Positions 42,901 through 51,701 of a stretch of 64,000 nt of DNA are shown here, piece by piece. Source of the stretch: Rhizobium croatiense (GTDB lineage Bacteria; Pseudomonadota; Alphaproteobacteria; Rhizobiales; Rhizobiaceae). A model generated the notes under the pieces. It did no database searches and was not told where the DNA came from. It was given only the letters and a program-made list of their open reading frames with translations. Each line of letters starts with the position of its first letter. Within the stretch, counting starts at the first letter, position 1. The DNA lies in NCBI RefSeq assembly GCF_019793465.1, contig NZ_JAILYJ010000013.1:149054-213053 (forward strand), given 5' to 3'. Made by a program: the position numbers and the translations under genes.

Positions 42901-44082
42901 TTAAAATGCCTCGAAGCACATGGCGACGCCCATGCCGCCGCCGATGCAAAGCGTGGCCAAGCCCTTCTTCGCGCCGCGGCGCTTCATTTCGAACAACAGC
43001 GTGTTGAGAACACGCGCGCCGGAAGCGCCGATCGGATGGCCGATCGCAATCGCCCCGCCATTGACGTTGACGTTGGCCGGATCCCATCCGAGATCCTTGG
43101 TGACGGCGCAGGCTTGCGCCGCAAAAGCCTCGTTGGCTTCGACGAGATCGAGATCGCCGACCGACCAGCCGGCCTTTTCCAGCGCCTTGCGGGACGCCGG
43201 GATCGGGCCGGTGCCCATGATCGAAGGATCGACGCCCGCCGTTGCCCAGGAAACGATGCGGGCGAGCGGCTGGATGCCGCGGCGGACCGCTTCGGCTTCG
43301 CTCATCAGCACCGCGGCGGCGGCGCCGTCGTTGAGGCCGGAGGCATTCGCAGCCGTAACCGTGCCGTCCTTGTCGAAGGCCGGACGCAGCTTGCCCATCG
43401 CCTCCAGCGTGGCGCCGTGACGGATATATTCGTCGGCATCGATGGTCACGTCGCCCTTACGCGTCTGAATGACATAGGGGATGATCTCATCGGTAAAGCG
43501 GCCGGCTTTCTGGGCGGCCTCCGCCTTGTTCTGCGAAGCGACGGCGAACTGATCCTGCTCATCGCGCGAAAGCTGCCATTGGCGCGCAATATTCTCGGCG
43601 GTGATGCCCATGTGATAACCATGGAAGGCATCGGTCAGGCCGTCCTTGATCATCGTGTCGACCATCTTCGCGTCGCCCATCTTGACGCCGCCGCGCAAAT
43701 GCACGGCATGCGGCGCCATCGACATGGATTCCTGGCCGCCGGCAACGATGATCCTGGCATCGCCGGTGGCGATTTGCTGCATGCCGAGCGCGACGGCGCG
43801 CAGGCCGGAGCCGCAGAGCTGGTTGACGCCCCAGGCCGTCGCTTCCTTGGGAATACCGGCCTTGATCGCTGCCTGGCGGGCCGGGTTCTGGCCCTCGCCG
43901 GCGGCCAGCACCTGGCCGAGGATCACCTCGTCGACTTCGCCGGCGTCGACGCCGGCGCGCACGAGCGCACCCTTGATGACGGCCGCACCGAGTTCATGGG
44001 CGGGGACCGTTGCGAAAGCGCCGTTGAACGAACCGACTGCGGTTCGACCTGCGCTGGCGATGACGACGGATGAATTGCTCAT
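42901..44082 (-). CDS. phaA: Acetyl-CoA C-acetyltransferase (beta-ketothiolase)
   Basis: A 393-residue thiolase. The nucleophilic Cys is in GVNQLCGSGLRAVALGMQQI, the His in ALGHPIGASG-like AIAIGHPIGASGARVL, and the second Cys in CIGGGMGVAMCFE. PhaA condenses two acetyl-CoA to acetoacetyl-CoA for PHB. The start MSNSSVVIASAGRTAVG at 44082 has GAGGAG upstream and matches the family; the frame is open nine codons earlier. It is divergent from phaR, which regulates PHB metabolism. Confidence 0.95.
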   Translation of the reverse strand: MSNSSVVIASAGRTAVGSFNGAFATVPAHELGAAVIKGALVRAGVDAGEVDEVILGQVLAAGEGQNPARQAAIKAGIPKEATAWGVNQLCGSGLRAVALGMQQIATGDARIIVAGGQESMSMAPHAVHLRGGVKMGDAKMVDTMIKDGLTDAFHGYHMGITAENIARQWQLSRDEQDQFAVASQNKAEAAQKAGRFTDEIIPYVIQTRKGDVTIDADEYIRHGATLEAMGKLRPAFDKDGTVTAANASGLNDGAAAAVLMSEAEAVRRGIQPLARIVSWATAGVDPSIMGTGPIPASRKALEKAGWSVGDLDLVEANEAFAAQACAVTKDLGWDPANVNVNGGAIAIGHPIGASGARVLNTLLFEMKRRGAKKGLATLCIGGGMGVAMCFEAF

Positions 44083-44319
44083 GGGGAGGCTCCTCGTTTT
44101 TCGTCCCACTTACATAAGGGGAAACTGGCAAAGCTTTGAGCACAAGTCAAACGCGAAGACCGGCCGGCGGTATTTTTCGGCGGCGGCCCGTAAAGCCGAT
44201 TCGTATGATCTGCTAAAGGTTTGCCGCATCGCACAAAGAGATTGTCACCGGCCTTCTTTTGCGTTTACAGTCTGAAGTGGAGGAACATCCATAAATCAGA
44301 CGGGGTTCAGGAGACTGAT

Positions 44320-44895
44320 ATGGCGAAGAACGAGGGTCAGATAGTCATCAAGAAATACGCCAATCGCCGCCTGTACAATACAGGCACCAGCACCTACGTG
44401 ACGCTGGAAGATCTGGCGGAGATGGTGAAGAGGGGCGAGGATTTTACCGTCCAGGATGCAAAAAGCGGAGATGACATCACCCATTCGGTGCTGACCCAGA
44501 TCATCTTCGAACAGGAATCGAAGACCGGCAACACACTGCTCCCGATCTCCTTCCTGCGCCAGCTCATCACCTATTACGGCGACCAGATGCAGATGGTCGT
44601 GCCGAGCTTTCTCGAACATTCGATGCGCGCCTTTAGCGAACAGCAGGCCCAGATGCGCGAGCAGGTGAACCGCGCCTTTGGCGAAACGCCGCTCGGCAAG
44701 AACCTGCAATTGCCGATGCAGATGGTCGAGGACCAGGTTCGCCGCAATACGGAGCTGTTTCAGCAGGCGATGCAGATGTTTTCGCCTTTCATGAACCCGC
44801 CGGCGGCCAAGGAAAGCCGCAAGGCCGAGGCCAAGGATATCGACGAGCTGAAGGAACAGCTCCGCGCCCTTCAGAACAAGCTCGATAACCTATAA
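44320..44895 (+). CDS. phaR: Polyhydroxyalkanoate synthesis repressor PhaR
   Basis: A 191-residue regulator. The N-terminal DNA-binding domain is marked by IVIKKYANRRLYNTGTSTYV and the middle PHB-accumulation regulatory domain by FLRQLITYYGDQMQMVVPSF. The C-terminus is a likely coiled coil (DIDELKEQLRALQNKLDNL). PhaR binds PHB granules and, when free, represses phasin genes; in rhizobia (also called AniA) it affects carbon flux and exopolysaccharide. AGGAGA precedes the ATG. It ends with a 6-nt overlap with the convergent membrane-protein gene. Confidence 0.95.
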   Translation: MAKNEGQIVIKKYANRRLYNTGTSTYVTLEDLAEMVKRGEDFTVQDAKSGDDITHSVLTQIIFEQESKTGNTLLPISFLRQLITYYGDQMQMVVPSFLEHSMRAFSEQQAQMREQVNRAFGETPLGKNLQLPMQMVEDQVRRNTELFQQAMQMFSPFMNPPAAKESRKAEAKDIDELKEQLRALQNKLDNL

Positions 44896-45297
44896 GCCGA
44901 TCGAGACATCCCGCCCGGCGCTTCGGATCGAAACGGCAAAACCGCCGATCACATCGATCAGAGCGATCGTCATCAGTATGAAGAATACCTGCGTCGCAGC
45001 GTCCTGGACGAGCAGAAACTCGACCAGGAAGGCGATGAACACCAGCATCGACAAGATGTGGTTGATGAGGTTGCCGGGGCCGGTTCTGGTTGCCTTCAGG
45101 ATTTCGAAGAAGAGCACGACGAGCGCTATGACGATGAAGAGATCGCCGAGCGCCATGCTCCAGATCGCGCCCGAGAGCATGGACAGCACAATGATGTCGT
45201 GCTGCAGCGCTGCAATGCCGCCGTCGCCCATCAGGCCGAGCATCGCCAGATTGTAGAGAATAAACGGGATAATCATCAGCGGCATGGCGGCTATCAT
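44890..45297 (-). CDS. Four-helix integral membrane protein of unknown function
   Basis: A 135-residue hydrophobic protein with about four membrane segments: MPLMIIPFILYNLAMLGLMG, an LSMLSGAIWSMALGDLFIVI region, HILSMLVFIAFLVEFLL and FFILMTIALIDVIGGFAV. I do not recognise a function. The ATG at 45297 is chosen because a strong AAGGAGAG lies 7 nt upstream; the frame is open to 45387, but that part runs into the rpmF terminator. Its stop overlaps the phaR end by 6 nt tail to tail. Confidence 0.75.
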   Translation of the reverse strand: MIAAMPLMIIPFILYNLAMLGLMGDGGIAALQHDIIVLSMLSGAIWSMALGDLFIVIALVVLFFEILKATRTGPGNLINHILSMLVFIAFLVEFLLVQDAATQVFFILMTIALIDVIGGFAVSIRSAGRDVSIGL

Positions 45298-45384
45298 CGG
45301 CAATCTCTCCTTGGCGACCGGAAGAATACTGCCGTAAACCGTTGCCCCACCGCAAGTCATTGCAAATATTATATCGCCGAAATG

Positions 45385-45410
45385 CAAAAGGCCGGCTTGA
45401 CGCCGGCCTC
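45385..45410 (-). terminator. Terminator of rpmF
   Basis: AGGCCGGC/GCCGGCCT with loop TTGAC; on the minus strand the stem is followed by TTTTGC. It lies 35 nt beyond the rpmF stop. Confidence 0.8.
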
Positions 45411-45444
45411 TGAAACTTTCGATCGGACAAGCCGGATCGGAAAA

Positions 45445-45630
45445 TTATGCGCTTTCCTTCGGCGTCAGAACCTGGCGGCCACGATACATGCCGGTCTTCA
45501 GGTCGATGTGATGCGGGCGGCGCAGTTCGCCGGAATTCTTGTCTTCGACATAGGTCGGAGCCTTCAGCGCATCAGCCGAACGGCGCATGCCGCGCTTGGA
45601 CGGGCTCGTTTTTCTCTTCGGTACAGCCAT
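45445..45630 (-). CDS. rpmF: 50S ribosomal protein L32
   Basis: A 61-residue L32 beginning [20 protein letters not shown], the invariant family start, and ending [13 protein letters not shown]. It lacks the zinc-binding Cys pairs of some L32 proteins, as usual in alphaproteobacteria. The start at 45630 has GGAG upstream; the longer frame is not supported. It is a structural protein of the large ribosomal subunit, near the peptidyl-transferase exit region. Here it stands alone between a membrane-protein gene and a GST gene, with its own terminator. Confidence 0.97.
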
Positions 45631-45785
45631 TTCTCTTACTCCACTTGCGGGCAAAACATTCCCACGGCCAGACTGGCGGCCGAAACGGACATGTCGCGAT
45701 TTCGGAAATTTTGCGCGCTTATACATGCAAGGGGCGGCCTTGACCAGTCCCCATGAATATTTTTTGCGAGGAGACTATTCCTGCC

Positions 45786-46433
45786 TTAGACTTCGTCTTC
45801 CGCCACGATCCAACGCTCGGCGCGGGCCGCCTCTTCCCATTTGCGCCAGGCCGGATGCGCCTTCATCGTCGTCATATAGGCGAGCGTGTCGTCCCGATCG
45901 ACGAGGTCATAAATATCGAACCGGTTGACGACAGGCGCAAACATCGCATCCGCACCGCTGAAGGCACCGAAGAGAAACGGTCCGCCGGATTTCTGCAGAA
46001 GGTCGCGCCAGATCGTCTCGATACGGCTGATATCGGCGGCGACACCATCCGGCAAGACGATCCTTGCCTTTGGCCGGCGGATATTCATCGGGCAGGCGCC
46101 GCGCAAGGCCCGGAAGCTCGACAGCATCTCCATCGAAACCGAACGGGCGAGCGCCCGCGCAGCGCGATCCCTCGGCAGAAGGCCGGCTTCGGGATAAAGC
46201 TCGGCGGCATATTCGATGATCGCCAGCGATTCCCAGATCTTCAATGCGCCGTGCTGCAGGACCGGCACATTGCCGCTTGGCGAGATGGCCTTGATGTCGG
46301 GATTGCCGCCGGGATAGTCGAAGGGGATCAGGACTTCCTCGAAATCGACACCGGCGCCGGTCAGCGCCATCCATGGCCGGAACGACCAGGAGGAATAATT
46401 CTTGTTGGCGATGTAGAGCGTGGGTCTGTCCAT
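45786..46433 (-). CDS. Glutathione S-transferase family protein
   Basis: A 215-residue GST. The N-terminal thioredoxin-like domain has LYIANKNYSSWSFRPWMALT with the likely catalytic Ser pair, SGNVPVLQHGALKIWESLAI with the cis-Pro and glutathione gamma-glutamyl contact (ES), and a helical C-terminal domain. The NKNYSSWS motif marks a bacterial subgroup that conjugates or reduces small electrophiles. The gene lies 13 nt after the 2H-phosphoesterase-like gene on the same strand. Substrate unknown. Confidence 0.9.
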   Translation of the reverse strand: MDRPTLYIANKNYSSWSFRPWMALTGAGVDFEEVLIPFDYPGGNPDIKAISPSGNVPVLQHGALKIWESLAIIEYAAELYPEAGLLPRDRAARALARSVSMEMLSSFRALRGACPMNIRRPKARIVLPDGVAADISRIETIWRDLLQKSGGPFLFGAFSGADAMFAPVVNRFDIYDLVDRDDTLAYMTTMKAHPAWRKWEEAARAERWIVAEDEV

Positions 46434-46446
46434 GGGCCTCTCCCAT

Positions 46447-47169
46447 TCAGGCGTCGAATTCGAAGATCAGCAGTTCGTGGAAATGGTTCATGTCCTCGAA
46501 CACGCAGAATGCCGGCGGCGTCATCTCGAAAACAGCAGCCTTGCGGCGGATATCCTCGGCCACGCCGTCAAGCATTGCCTGCCAGCGCGGCAAGGCTTCG
46601 TCCTCCAGCCGTTCGATCGGATAGGCGAAGGTGATATGGAACTTGTAGTCCATATGGTTCGGTTGGCGATAGCCGAGAAGATCGGCAAATGCGTCGCGCC
46701 AGGCGCGCATGATCTTGCGGTCCTTCTCGGTTGCCCCATCGACGAGCAGTCCTGACGGCCGGGCTTCGACGACGGCGATCTTGAAAGGCTCGGCCATTGA
46801 AAAACGTTCGAGCCGTGCCGCCAGCAGCTCTGTCATGTCGCCGATCGGCGTATCGAGAGGGAGATCACGCGGCCAGTAATCCTGCCGGCGTCTGGTCTCG
46901 ATGATACCTTCGAAAAGCGTCATGTGAAGGCTGGAGATCGGCGTGAAGAGGAACTGTTCGGCCTCGGGCATTGCCAGAAATTTCTCGCGCGCTTCGATCA
47001 GCACCGTCTGCGTCCGCGACGCCTTCTCGACATGACAGACGATGGTACTGCCGGGCTCGGGCAGAAAGCCGCCGACCCTGCGATAACGGCTGCCGAGATG
47101 GGCGGGCGGGTTCGGATTGTGCGTCTTCGAATAGAGGAGCAGTTCGGAAGAAAAGATCGTGGCGGTCAT
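46447..47169 (-). CDS. DUF1868 / 2H-phosphoesterase-like protein
   Basis: A 240-residue protein with two HxT/S-type motifs, HMTLFEG and HITFAYPIE, the hallmark of the 2H phosphoesterase (2'-5' RNA ligase/cyclic phosphodiesterase) fold, and a DUF1868-type YRRVGGFLPEPGSTIVCHV segment. Such enzymes open 2',3'-cyclic phosphates or ligate RNA ends; this member is not characterised as far as I know. The start at 47169 (MTATIFSSELLL) is the first supported ATG. It is followed by the GST gene after 13 nt. Confidence 0.8.
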   Translation of the reverse strand: MTATIFSSELLLYSKTHNPNPPAHLGSRYRRVGGFLPEPGSTIVCHVEKASRTQTVLIEAREKFLAMPEAEQFLFTPISSLHMTLFEGIIETRRRQDYWPRDLPLDTPIGDMTELLAARLERFSMAEPFKIAVVEARPSGLLVDGATEKDRKIMRAWRDAFADLLGYRQPNHMDYKFHITFAYPIERLEDEALPRWQAMLDGVAEDIRRKAAVFEMTPPAFCVFEDMNHFHELLIFEFDA

Positions 47170-47251
47170 GGGCGACTGAGGGACTCCGATTGGACTGCAT
47201 CGCCCATATGGCAGAACCAAGAATGTCAGATGACGCTTGCGGCTTCTACCG

Positions 47252-47372
47252 TAATTCCAGCAAAAAATGTGAATCGGTTTTCCCAGGCAAGCGCGAAGCG
47301 CTTTCGCCGGGAAATGCGTTAAAACAAAAAGTTAGAAGGTTCCGCGCTGCCATGAAGGCCGAACCGCTCTAA
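47252..47372. repeat. Mosaic palindromic intergenic repeat (RIME-like), copy 2
   Basis: It shares module A with copy 1 (AATTCCAGCAAAA, CGGTTTTCCCAGGCAA, GCGCGAAGCGCTTTCGCC, TTAAAACAAAA). Its second module is a different stem: TTAGA-GGTTC near 47332 with GAACC-CTCTAA near 47361. It fills the gap between the 2H gene promoter and the mtgA end. Confidence 0.75.
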
Positions 47373-47387
47373 CGATAAGCTCTGATC

Positions 47388-48089
47388 TCAATCATAGATG
47401 CATTTGACGTAATCGCCGGAACCCTGCGCACGCCTCTCGATCACGCCGGCCAGCCGACGAAGGCCGCGTCCGGGTTTGCCGGCATTGCGGTCGATCGGGT
47501 TCGGCAGCGAGACGGCAAGCAGCGATGCCTGCCGCCGCGTCAGCTTCGAGGCCGGCACCTTGAAATGATGCTGAGCTGCCGCCTCGACGCCATAGATACC
47601 GGGACCCCATTCGGCGATGTTGAGATAGATTTCCATCAGCCGCCGTTTCGACAGGACGAAATCCGTGGAGACGGCGAGCGGAAGCTCCATCGCTTTGCGC
47701 ACGAAGGAGCGGCTGTTCCAGAGAAAGAGATTCTTGGCCGTCTGCATCGGGATGGTGCTGCCGCCGCGCGTTGCCTGACCCTTCATCGTATCCACGACCA
47801 GCATGCGCATCTCGGCCCAGTCGACGCCGCCATGGAAACAATATTGCCCGTCCTCGGACATCATCACCGACTGCACCAGGACCGGAGAGATCTCGTCCAG
47901 CGACACCCATCTGCGGTCATAACCGCGCAACAGCACGAGATCGCGCAGCATCAGCGTCGAGACCGGGTGGATGAAGGGCAGCAGATAGAAAAAGATCAGC
48001 ACGTAGGGGAGGACGACCAGCGCCAGCACGGCAAGAACGATGCGCTTCAGCACAGGCCGATTTTCGAACCATCGCCGACGGGCCGGCAT
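47388..48089 (-). CDS. mtgA: Monofunctional biosynthetic peptidoglycan transglycosylase
   Basis: A 233-residue GT51 enzyme. One N-terminal membrane anchor (RIVLAVLALVVLPYVLIFFY) precedes the catalytic domain with MMSEDGQYCFHGGVDWAEM (catalytic Glu), ATRGGSTIPMQTAKNLFLW, and RRLMEIYLNIAEWGPGIYGV (second Glu). It polymerises lipid II into glycan strands in the periplasm, without a transpeptidase domain. The ATG at 48089 has GAGGA upstream; an ATG at 48161 in the same frame is less likely as it crowds the divergent ispA. Confidence 0.93.
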   Translation of the reverse strand: MPARRRWFENRPVLKRIVLAVLALVVLPYVLIFFYLLPFIHPVSTLMLRDLVLLRGYDRRWVSLDEISPVLVQSVMMSEDGQYCFHGGVDWAEMRMLVVDTMKGQATRGGSTIPMQTAKNLFLWNSRSFVRKAMELPLAVSTDFVLSKRRLMEIYLNIAEWGPGIYGVEAAAQHHFKVPASKLTRRQASLLAVSLPNPIDRNAGKPGRGLRRLAGVIERRAQGSGDYVKCIYD

Positions 48090-48260
48090 GTCGGCGATAT
48101 CCTCTGTCTCCGGCGCTATATCCAAAATGTCCCCAGTCCTTCGCTCCCCTGTCGTTCTCATAACGCCTGCGAGGCGCTTATGCCAGAGCACATGGGAAAT
48201 CTTGCGGTGGCCATCGACAATTCCGTTGCAAGCCCCCTTGCCCCATGCCAAACAGCGCCG

Positions 48261-49175
48261 ATGGACGCGAACCGGGACACTTTCGAGACGAGGCTGAAGA
48301 ACAACGCCCGCGAGATCGAGGCGCTGCTCGTCGCATTGCTGTCGCCGAACGCCCTCTCCGACGAAATCGCCAGGCCCGAGACCCTGCGCAGCGCCATGCA
48401 CTATGCCGTGTTGAACGGCGGCAAGCGGCTGCGTCCCTTCCTGGTCGTCGAAAGTGCCGCTCTTCTCGGCGGCGATGCGCAGGCCGCCCTTCGTATCGGC
48501 GCCGCGCTCGAATGCGTGCACTGTTATTCCCTCGTGCATGACGATCTGCCGGCCATGGACGATGACGACATGCGCCGCGGCAAACCGACGGTGCACATCA
48601 AGTTCGATGAAGCAACGGCGATCCTCGCCGGCGACAGCCTGCTGACCTACGCCTTCGACATTGTCGCAGCACCGGAAACGGCGCTTCCCGATGCCAGCAA
48701 GGCATCGCTGGTGCTGGCTCTTGCGCGCGCCGCCGGTCTGGGCGGCATGGCCGGCGGTCAGGCGCTCGATCTGGCGGCGGAAAAACAGGCTCCAGACGAG
48801 GCCGGCATTATCCGCCTGCAGGCGATGAAAACGGGCGCGCTGATCCGCTTTGCCTGCGAGGCCGGCGCCATCATCGCGGGAAGCCCGCAGGACGATCGCC
48901 GCCGCCTGCGCGCCTTCGGCGAAAAGATCGGCCTTGCCTTCCAGCTCGCCGACGACATTCTCGACCTGACCTCGGATGCCGCAACCATGGGCAAGGCGAC
49001 CGGCAAGGATGCGGCCCGCGGCAAGGGAACGCTCGTGGCGCTGCATGGCATGGAATGGGCCGAGACCGAGCTCCGCCGGCATGTCGCCGACGCCGAGGCG
49101 CTGCTGGCTCCCTACGGCGCCCGTGCATCGACCCTCATCGCCGCGGCGCATTTCATCGCCGACCGGAAGAGTTAG
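48261..49175 (+). CDS. ispA: Farnesyl diphosphate synthase (polyprenyl synthetase)
   Basis: A 304-residue short-chain trans-prenyl synthase. The first Asp-rich motif is DDLPAMDDDDMRRG, the second DDILDLT; LNGGKRLRPFLVVESAAL binds the substrate diphosphate. It condenses dimethylallyl diphosphate with two isopentenyl diphosphates to farnesyl diphosphate. The start at 48261 (MDANRDTFETRL) gives the usual length; an in-frame ATG at 48180 is less likely. The gene ends 1 nt before the convergent hisC stop. ispG lies in the next operon. Confidence 0.93.
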   Translation: MDANRDTFETRLKNNAREIEALLVALLSPNALSDEIARPETLRSAMHYAVLNGGKRLRPFLVVESAALLGGDAQAALRIGAALECVHCYSLVHDDLPAMDDDDMRRGKPTVHIKFDEATAILAGDSLLTYAFDIVAAPETALPDASKASLVLALARAAGLGGMAGGQALDLAAEKQAPDEAGIIRLQAMKTGALIRFACEAGAIIAGSPQDDRRRLRAFGEKIGLAFQLADDILDLTSDAATMGKATGKDAARGKGTLVALHGMEWAETELRRHVADAEALLAPYGARASTLIAAAHFIADRKS

Positions 49176-49176
49176 A

Positions 49177-50238
49177 TCAGGCCGCCAATATTTCCTTGAG
49201 AGCGGACACCAGACAGGCGCATTCCTCGTCTGTGCCGATGCTGATACGCAGGAATTCCGAAATGCGCGGCTTGGCGAAATGCCGGACGAGGACGCCGCGC
49301 TCGCGCAGCGCCGCTTGAAGCGCGGCACCCGATCGACTTTCGTGCCTTGCGAAAACGAAATTGGCCTGAGACGGCAGTACCTCGAAATCCAGCGCTTCGA
49401 GTTCCCGGACAAGACTGTCCCGGCTGGCGATGAGCTTCTTCCGGCACGTCTCGAACCACGCCTCGTCCTTGATCGCCGCCGTCGCGGCGACCTGCGCGAG
49501 ACGATCGAGCGGATAGGAGTTGAAGCTGTCCTTGACGCGCACCAGCGCCTCGATCAGCTCCCGCTGCCCCAGCGCAAAGCCGACGCGCAGACCCGCAAGC
49601 GAGCGGGATTTCGACAAGGTCTGAATGACAAGCAGATTGGGATATTTGGAAATGAGCGGGACGGCGCTTTCACCGCCGAAATCGACATAGGCCTCGTCGA
49701 TCGCCACGACCGCATCCGGATGGGCGGCGACAAGCGCCTCTATGTCGGCAAGCGGCAGGCCGATGCCGGTCGGCGCATTCGGATTGGGGATAAGGATCGC
49801 GCCGCACGGCCTGTCGTAATCCGCCGGCCGGATCCGGAACCTGTCGTCGACAGGCACCTCGATCGTTTCGACGTCGTATAGCAGGCTATAGGCTGGATAG
49901 AAAGGATAGCTGACATCCGGATAGAGAAGCGGCAACTCGTGTTTCAGCAGCGCCTGAAACGTATGAGCGAGCACCTCGTCCGAGCCGTTGCCGACGAACA
50001 CTTCATCTGCTGCCAGACCGAAACGGGCCGCGATCGTCTCGCGCAATTCCGTCGCAGTCGGATCGGGATAGAGCCGCAGACGATCGTCCGTCGCTTGCCC
50101 GATCGCGTCGATCGCCCTGGGAGACGGCCCGTAGGGGTTCTCGTTGGTGTTAAGCTTGATCAGGCCGGAAATGCGGGGCTGCTCGCCTGCGACATAGGGC
50201 CGAAGCTTGCTGACGATGGGCGACCAGTACCGGCTCAT
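49177..50238 (-). CDS. hisC: Histidinol-phosphate aminotransferase
   Basis: A 353-residue fold-type I PLP aminotransferase. KLNTNENPYGPSPRAIDAI is the HisC substrate signature, the PLP Lys lies in TLSKSRSLAGLRVGF, and ILIPNPNAPTGIGL and a late Arg motif agree with the family. HisC makes histidinol phosphate from imidazoleacetol phosphate and glutamate; paralogues can act on aromatic amino acids. It follows ispG by 16 nt, so it is likely co-transcribed with it and not with the his operon, which suggests a second paralogue. Confidence 0.9.
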   Translation of the reverse strand: MSRYWSPIVSKLRPYVAGEQPRISGLIKLNTNENPYGPSPRAIDAIGQATDDRLRLYPDPTATELRETIAARFGLAADEVFVGNGSDEVLAHTFQALLKHELPLLYPDVSYPFYPAYSLLYDVETIEVPVDDRFRIRPADYDRPCGAILIPNPNAPTGIGLPLADIEALVAAHPDAVVAIDEAYVDFGGESAVPLISKYPNLLVIQTLSKSRSLAGLRVGFALGQRELIEALVRVKDSFNSYPLDRLAQVAATAAIKDEAWFETCRKKLIASRDSLVRELEALDFEVLPSQANFVFARHESRSGAALQAALRERGVLVRHFAKPRISEFLRISIGTDEECACLVSALKEILAA

Positions 50239-50254
50239 CTAAACTCGCCGGTCT

Positions 50255-51505
50255 TCATTCCGCCGCCGTCCGCTGGCCGAAGCGCTTCTCGATATAATCG
50301 ACGACCAGTGCTTCGAAATCAGCGGCGATATTGGGGCCGCGCAGCGTCAGCGCCTTCTTGCCGTCGATGAAAACGGGTGCCGCAGGCGTCTCGCCGGTGC
50401 CGGGAAGCGAAATGCCGATATCGGCGTGTTTGCTTTCGCCCGGCCCGTTGACGATACAGCCCATGACGGCGACATTCAGCGCCTCGACGCCGGGATATTT
50501 CTCGCGCCAGACCGGCATGTTCTTGCGGATATCGTTCTGGATGTTCTGGGCCAGTTCCTGAAACACAGTCGACGTCGTGCGTCCGCAGCCCGGACAGGCG
50601 GCAACGACGGGCACGAACTGGCGGAAGCCCATGACCTGCAGGATTTCCTGCGCCACCTGGACTTCGCGGGTGCGATCGCCGTTCGGCTCGGGCGTCAGCG
50701 ACACGCGGATCGTATCGCCGATGCCATGCTGCAGCACGAAGCCCATCGCCGCCGACGAGGCGACGATACCCTTGCTGCCCATGCCGGCTTCGGTGAGGCC
50801 GAGATGCAGCGCATGGTTGGAGCGCTCGGCGAGCATGGAATTGACGGCGATCAGATCCTGCACCTGGCTGACCTTAGCCGAGAGGATGATGCGGTTGCGC
50901 GGCAGACCGATTTCCTCGGCAAGCGCTGCTGAAAGCAGCGCTGACTGCACGATCGCCTCGCGCGTCACCTGCCGGGCGGAAAGCGGCGAACCGGCTTCAG
51001 CATTCTGGTCCATCAGCGCCGTCAACAGATCCTGATCGAGCGAGCCCCAGTTGACGCCGATGCGCACCGGCTTGTCGTAGCGGATCGCCATCTCGATGAT
51101 CTCGGCGAACTGCTTGTCCTTCTTATCCTTGAAACCGACATTGCCGGGATTGATGCGGTATTTCGCCAGCGCCTCGGCGCAGGCCGGGTGATCGGCGAGC
51201 AGCTTGTGACCGATATAATGGAAGTCGCCGATCAGCGGCACGTCCATGCCGAGCCGCAGCAGCCGCTCGCGGATCTTCGGCACGGCAGCCGCACTCTCGT
51301 CGCGGTCGACGGTGATGCGGACCAGCTCCGAGCCTGCCCGGTGGAGCGCCGCGACCTGGGCGACGGTCGAGTCGATATCGGCCGTATCGGTGTTCGTCAT
51401 GGATTGCACGACGATCGGTGCGCCGCCGCCGACGATGACGCCGCCGACGTCGACGGCAACGGAAGCGCGGCGCGGTTTCGGATCAAAATCGGCGGCTGAC
51501 AACAT
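50255..51505 (-). CDS. ispG: 4-hydroxy-3-methylbut-2-enyl-diphosphate synthase
   Basis: A 416-residue IspG/GcpE. It reduces MEcPP to HMBPP in the MEP isoprenoid pathway with a 4Fe-4S cluster. The TIM-barrel part begins PIVVQSMTNTDTADIDSTVA; the cluster Cys motifs are CPGCGRTTSTVF and GCIVNGPGESKHADIG. The start MLSAADFDPKPRR at 51505 fits the family; the longer frame runs into an intergenic repeat. Together with ispA 1 kb away this is an isoprenoid gene neighbourhood. Confidence 0.96.
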   Translation of the reverse strand: MLSAADFDPKPRRASVAVDVGGVIVGGGAPIVVQSMTNTDTADIDSTVAQVAALHRAGSELVRITVDRDESAAAVPKIRERLLRLGMDVPLIGDFHYIGHKLLADHPACAEALAKYRINPGNVGFKDKKDKQFAEIIEMAIRYDKPVRIGVNWGSLDQDLLTALMDQNAEAGSPLSARQVTREAIVQSALLSAALAEEIGLPRNRIILSAKVSQVQDLIAVNSMLAERSNHALHLGLTEAGMGSKGIVASSAAMGFVLQHGIGDTIRVSLTPEPNGDRTREVQVAQEILQVMGFRQFVPVVAACPGCGRTTSTVFQELAQNIQNDIRKNMPVWREKYPGVEALNVAVMGCIVNGPGESKHADIGISLPGTGETPAAPVFIDGKKALTLRGPNIAADFEALVVDYIEKRFGQRTAAE

Positions 51506-51522
51506 TGAAAGCTCTTGCACCC

Positions 51523-51626
51523 CTAAGCATGTCGCGCAGTGCGCAGCGGTTTTGCGATAACGACATGCGTAAAACAAAGATCTAAAGCGCGGCAAGCGAA
51601 TCTGAAAAGATTGCGCCGCGCTTTAG
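51523..51626. repeat. Mosaic palindromic intergenic repeat (RIME-like), copy 3
   Basis: It shares GCGCAGCGGTTTTGC and TAAAACAAA with copies 1 and 2. One stem pairs GCATGTCG with CGACATGC; a second pairs TAAAGCGCGGC (51583-51593) with GCCGCGCTTTA (51615-51625). It sits directly upstream of ispG, so it is probably in or near its leader. Confidence 0.75.
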
Positions 51627-51701
51627 AAATGGTGTCTTTCAGGTGGATCATGACCGCTTTCTTGTCAACCGCCCCCTATATCACTTTTGTTTGGAGGCGG
51701 C

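Noticed and set aside
47388..49412. A 674-codon minus-strand frame covering mtgA and beyond
   Set aside because: Only the mtgA part has family features; the upstream extension is antisense to ispA. The start at 48089 is used instead.
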